From an uncultured Mucilaginibacter sp. (GTDB taxonomy: Bacteria > Bacteroidota > Bacteroidia > Sphingobacteriales > Sphingobacteriaceae): DNA of 7,697 nucleotides. The notes beneath the pieces were generated by a model. That model had not been told where the DNA came from. It saw only the letters and a program-made list of their open reading frames with translations, and searched no databases. Location of the stretch: NCBI RefSeq assembly GCF_946481715.1, contig NZ_CAMLOV010000225.1:1-7697 (forward strand). The letters run 5' to 3'. The translations under genes were made by a program, and so were the position numbers. Below are positions 5,533 to 7,697 of this stretch, piece after piece; position 1 is the first letter of the stretch; every line of letters starts with the position of its first letter.

Positions 5533-5826
5533 ATGGGAGAAATCTCAATAAAAATAAATATTGCCGACCGTGTTTACCCTTTAAAAGTGAACATGGAAGA
5601 AGAAGAGATAATAAGAAGGGCAGCCAAACTGATTAACGACCGCATAAAGGAGTACCAGGAGAATTATGCGGTTAGGGATAAACAGGATTTGCTTTCGATG
5701 TGTGTGTTGCACTACGCAACATCTTCGTTAAAAGCGGATAAGAAAGTTACGTCGGACGATTCTGAAGTAACGGAAAAGGTTTATCATTTAGATCATTTAC
5801 TGACCGATTTTTTTTCTAAACAATAA
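5533..5826 (+). CDS. zapA: Cell division protein ZapA
   Basis: 97 residues, matching short ZapA proteins. ZapA dimers and tetramers bundle FtsZ filaments and stabilise the cytokinetic Z-ring on the cytoplasmic side of the membrane. The N-terminal half (MGEISIKINIADRVYPLKVN, then EEEEIIRRAAKLINDRIKEY) has the family's beta-strands and the conserved E-x(3)-R-x-A-x-x-I-N helix. The rest (about 45-97) is the coiled-coil dimerisation helix, running through DLLSMCVLHYATSSLKADKK to LDHLLTDFFSKQ. The start is supported by the MGEISIKI strand and the short gap to the upstream coiled-coil gene. A short hairpin (5868-5885) and then the structured RNA follow. In E. coli zapA is likewise next to the 6S RNA gene ssrS. 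Confidence 0.93.
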   Translation: MGEISIKINIADRVYPLKVNMEEEEIIRRAAKLINDRIKEYQENYAVRDKQDLLSMCVLHYATSSLKADKKVTSDDSEVTEKVYHLDHLLTDFFSKQ

Positions 5827-5867
5827 TCGTTCTTTAAATATAGCAGAAAGCTACAAGCGCAAAGCAA

Positions 5868-5885
5868 AAAGCCTTAATAGGCTTT
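5868..5885. terminator. Short hairpin downstream of zapA, possible weak terminator
   Basis: AAAGCCT (5868-5874) and AGGCTTT (5879-5885) form a perfect 7-bp stem with a TAAT loop. On the plus strand only the three T residues of the stem follow, and AACC comes next, so termination would be weak. The A-tract before it would make a better U-tract on the minus strand. An ACCTT-rich simple repeat (about 5887-5907) follows. Confidence 0.4.
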
Positions 5886-5932
5886 AACCTTATACCTTTT
5901 ACCTTTCAGCTTAAACGAGCCATTTAAGATTT

Positions 5933-6103
5933 AACCGCAGTTAAATTTTAAGTTTTCACTATTAAAAACTTAACGCTTCAATATCTACGGATCAAAGAGG
6001 CATGCGTTGATCGTGTAATTTACGGTAACCCGTGATCCCGAGCCATCCGACCAGAAGTTTTAACAATACATGAACACTTAGAAGTTTAGTTGCGGTTTTT
6101 TTT
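5933..6103 (+). ncRNA. ssrS: Structured non-coding RNA between zapA and rny, probable 6S RNA (SsrS)
   Basis: Residues 5933-5958 pair with 6071-6097: 25 base pairs including four G-U, with one bulged A (6080) and one mismatch (5954/6075). The outer part is AACCGCA/TGCGGTT, and T6096-T6103 forms a terminator-like U-tract. Inside an asymmetric internal loop (5959-5961 opposite 6064-6070), AAAACTT (5965-5971) pairs with AAGTTTT (6055-6061). The apical region has CGGAT/ATCCG (5988-5992 with 6045-6049), GGC/GCC (5999-6001 with 6042-6044) and a tip hairpin ACGG-TAAC-CCGT (6022-6033). No frame codes through it. A length near 170 nt, a long closing stem, an internal bubble and the zapA neighbour all fit 6S RNA, which binds the housekeeping RNA polymerase holoenzyme as an open-promoter mimic. 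The 6S assignment is inference; the stem is visible. The 5' end is uncertain and no matching promoter was found. Confidence 0.65.
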
Positions 6104-6121
6104 ATTTATATAACCTAAGAA

Positions 6122-7687
6122 ATGAACACATTTTTGTACCTGATCATCGGGCTCCTTGTAGGGGTTCCGACGGGCATCGTCATAGGCCGCTTCCTGTTAA
6201 GGAAGCTGTTTAAAGACCAGGAAGTAAACGCCCAGAATAAAGTAAAAAAGATATTAAAGGAAGCTGAGAACAACGCCGACATCCTTAGTAAAAAACGCCA
6301 GTTAGAGGCCAGGGAGAAATTCCTTCAGTTAAAAGCAGAGCACGAACAGGAAGTAAACGCTAAAAATAACGTGCTAAACCAGCGCGAGAACGGCATCAAG
6401 CAAAAAGAGCAATCTTTTAACCAGAAGCTCGAGAACATGAACCGCAAGGAGACTGAACTGGATAACGCGCGTAAAAAACTGGATGCCCAAACAGACAGCC
6501 TTGCTAAAAAACAGGAAGAAGTAGAGCACCTGAAAAATCAGCATGTTTCTGAATTGGAAACCATTGCCGGCTTAAGTGCAGAGGATGCCAAAAACCAGCT
6601 GATAGATAACCTGCGCGAAGAGGCCCGCAGCAAGGCCATGGCGCAGATAAAAGACATTGTAGACGAAGCCAAGCTTACCGCTACCAAAGAGGCTAAAAAG
6701 ATAGTTATCCAAACGATACAGCGTACCGCTACTGAGAGCGCTATCGAGAATACGGTATCTATTTTCAACATCGAGAATGATGAGATAAAAGGCCGTATCA
6801 TTGGCCGCGAAGGCCGCAACATCCGCGCGCTGGAAGCAGCAACCGGTATAGAAATTATTGTAGACGATACCCCCGAGGCCATCATCCTTTCGGGCTTCGA
6901 CCCGGTACGCCGCGAGATAGCACGCCTTGCTATGCACCGTTTGGTTACCGACGGGCGTATCCACCCGGCACGTATTGAAGAAGTTGTTGCCAAAACCCGC
7001 AAGCAAATTGAAGAAGAAATTGTAGAGATAGGCGAGCGTACCGTTATCGACCTTGGCATCAACGGGCTTCACCCCGAATTGATCCGTATGGTAGGCAGGA
7101 TGCGTTACCGTTCATCGTACGGGCAAAACCTGTTGCAGCACTCGCGCGAGGTAGCTAACTTCTGCGCCACCATGGCAGCAGAGTTGGGCTTGAACGTGAA
7201 ACTGGCTAAACGCGCAGGCTTATTGCATGATATTGGTAAAGTACCTGATGATAACCCCGAATTGCCACACGCTATTTTGGGTATGCAGTTAGCCGAAAAG
7301 TATAAAGAGCACCCGGAAGTTTGCAACGCCATTGGCGCCCACCACGACGAGGTAGAAATGACCTCGATGCTATCGCCGATAATACAGGTTTGTGATGCCA
7401 TATCAGGCGCAAGGCCGGGTGCACGCCGCGAAGTGGTAGAAAGTTACATCAAGCGACTGAAAGAGCTTGAGGAGCTTGCATTATCGTACCCTGGGGTGGA
7501 GAAAACATTCGCTATACAGGCAGGCCGCGAATTGCGTGTTGTGGTAGAAAGCGAAAAGATAAGCGATGCCCAAAGCGAAATACTGGCGGCAGATATCTCC
7601 AACCGTATACAAACAGAAATGACCTACCCGGGCCAGATCAAAGTTACCGTAATAAGAGAAACCCGCTCGGTAGCATTTGCAAAATAA
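6122..7687 (+). CDS. rny: Ribonuclease Y
   Basis: 521 residues, full length. RNase Y is a membrane-anchored endoribonuclease that starts mRNA decay. One N-terminal transmembrane helix (about 3-24, [19 protein letters not shown]) is followed by basic residues and a long charged coiled coil (about 35-155). The KH RNA-binding domain (about 215-275) carries [17 protein letters not shown]. The HD phosphohydrolase domain (about 335-430) has His340 in LQHSREVA, the His369-Asp370 pair in LLHDIGKV and His407-His408 in GAHHDEVE, so the metal-binding set looks intact. The C-terminus ends [18 protein letters not shown], as in homologues. The ATG follows the U-tract of the upstream RNA by 18 nt, with an A-rich leader and no Shine-Dalgarno sequence. 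No separate promoter is convincing there, so expression may depend on readthrough or on a promoter inside the RNA gene. The stop codon is 10 bp from the window end and no terminator is visible. Confidence 0.97.
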   Translation: MNTFLYLIIGLLVGVPTGIVIGRFLLRKLFKDQEVNAQNKVKKILKEAENNADILSKKRQLEAREKFLQLKAEHEQEVNAKNNVLNQRENGIKQKEQSFNQKLENMNRKETELDNARKKLDAQTDSLAKKQEEVEHLKNQHVSELETIAGLSAEDAKNQLIDNLREEARSKAMAQIKDIVDEAKLTATKEAKKIVIQTIQRTATESAIENTVSIFNIENDEIKGRIIGREGRNIRALEAATGIEIIVDDTPEAIILSGFDPVRREIARLAMHRLVTDGRIHPARIEEVVAKTRKQIEEEIVEIGERTVIDLGINGLHPELIRMVGRMRYRSSYGQNLLQHSREVANFCATMAAELGLNVKLAKRAGLLHDIGKVPDDNPELPHAILGMQLAEKYKEHPEVCNAIGAHHDEVEMTSMLSPIIQVCDAISGARPGARREVVESYIKRLKELEELALSYPGVEKTFAIQAGRELRVVVESEKISDAQSEILAADISNRIQTEMTYPGQIKVTVIRETRSVAFAK

Positions 7688-7697
7688 TAAAGCTTAA

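Noticed and set aside
5893..5907. Promoter for the structured RNA (TACCTTTT / TACCTTTC)
   Set aside because: Each has one mismatch to TAnnTTTG, no TTTG lies 19-21 nt upstream, and the tract is an ACCTT simple repeat.
6538..7401. Minus-strand frames up to 174 codons within rny
   Set aside because: Antisense to the KH and HD domains; Ser/Arg/Ile-rich composition typical of shadow frames.

Overview
The window looks like chromosomal DNA of a Bacteroidota bacterium, most likely family Sphingobacteriaceae (Mucilaginibacter/Pedobacter-like). The evidence is the protein character of RadC, PheT, ZapA and RNase Y, promoters of the Bacteroidota TTTG-N(19-21)-TAnnTTTG type (best before rpsT), A-rich leaders with no Shine-Dalgarno sequence, and many dispersed intergenic repeats. 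The genus is inferred from memory of such genomes, not from a search.

Layout. Positions 1-427 (minus strand) hold the N-terminal part of a secreted zinc-dependent phospholipase C / S1-P1 nuclease-like protein that runs off the left edge. Positions 428-987 contain no gene. They hold a long imperfect palindrome with phased GAATT blocks, a structured repeat, a 15-bp tandem repeat and the rpsT promoter. All later genes are on the plus strand: rpsT (ribosomal protein S20, with a strong terminator), a second GAATT-type palindrome, radC (TTG start), a small acidic protein of unknown function, a 28-bp perfect inverted repeat that doubles as a terminator, pheT, a small coiled-coil protein, zapA, a structured non-coding RNA and rny (RNase Y, complete).

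How the genes relate. The content is mostly housekeeping: translation (rpsT, pheT), DNA metabolism (radC), Z-ring assembly (the coiled-coil gene with zapA) and RNA turnover (rny). The most interesting element is the RNA at about 5933-6103. A 25-bp closing stem ends in an eight-T run, its inner arms can pair in an alternative way, and it lies between zapA and rny only 18 nt before the rny start codon. I read it as a 6S RNA (SsrS) candidate.

The intergenic gaps are unusually rich in repeats, with at least five visibly different families in under 8 kb. One of them supplies a terminator, and another copy touches the radC stop codon.
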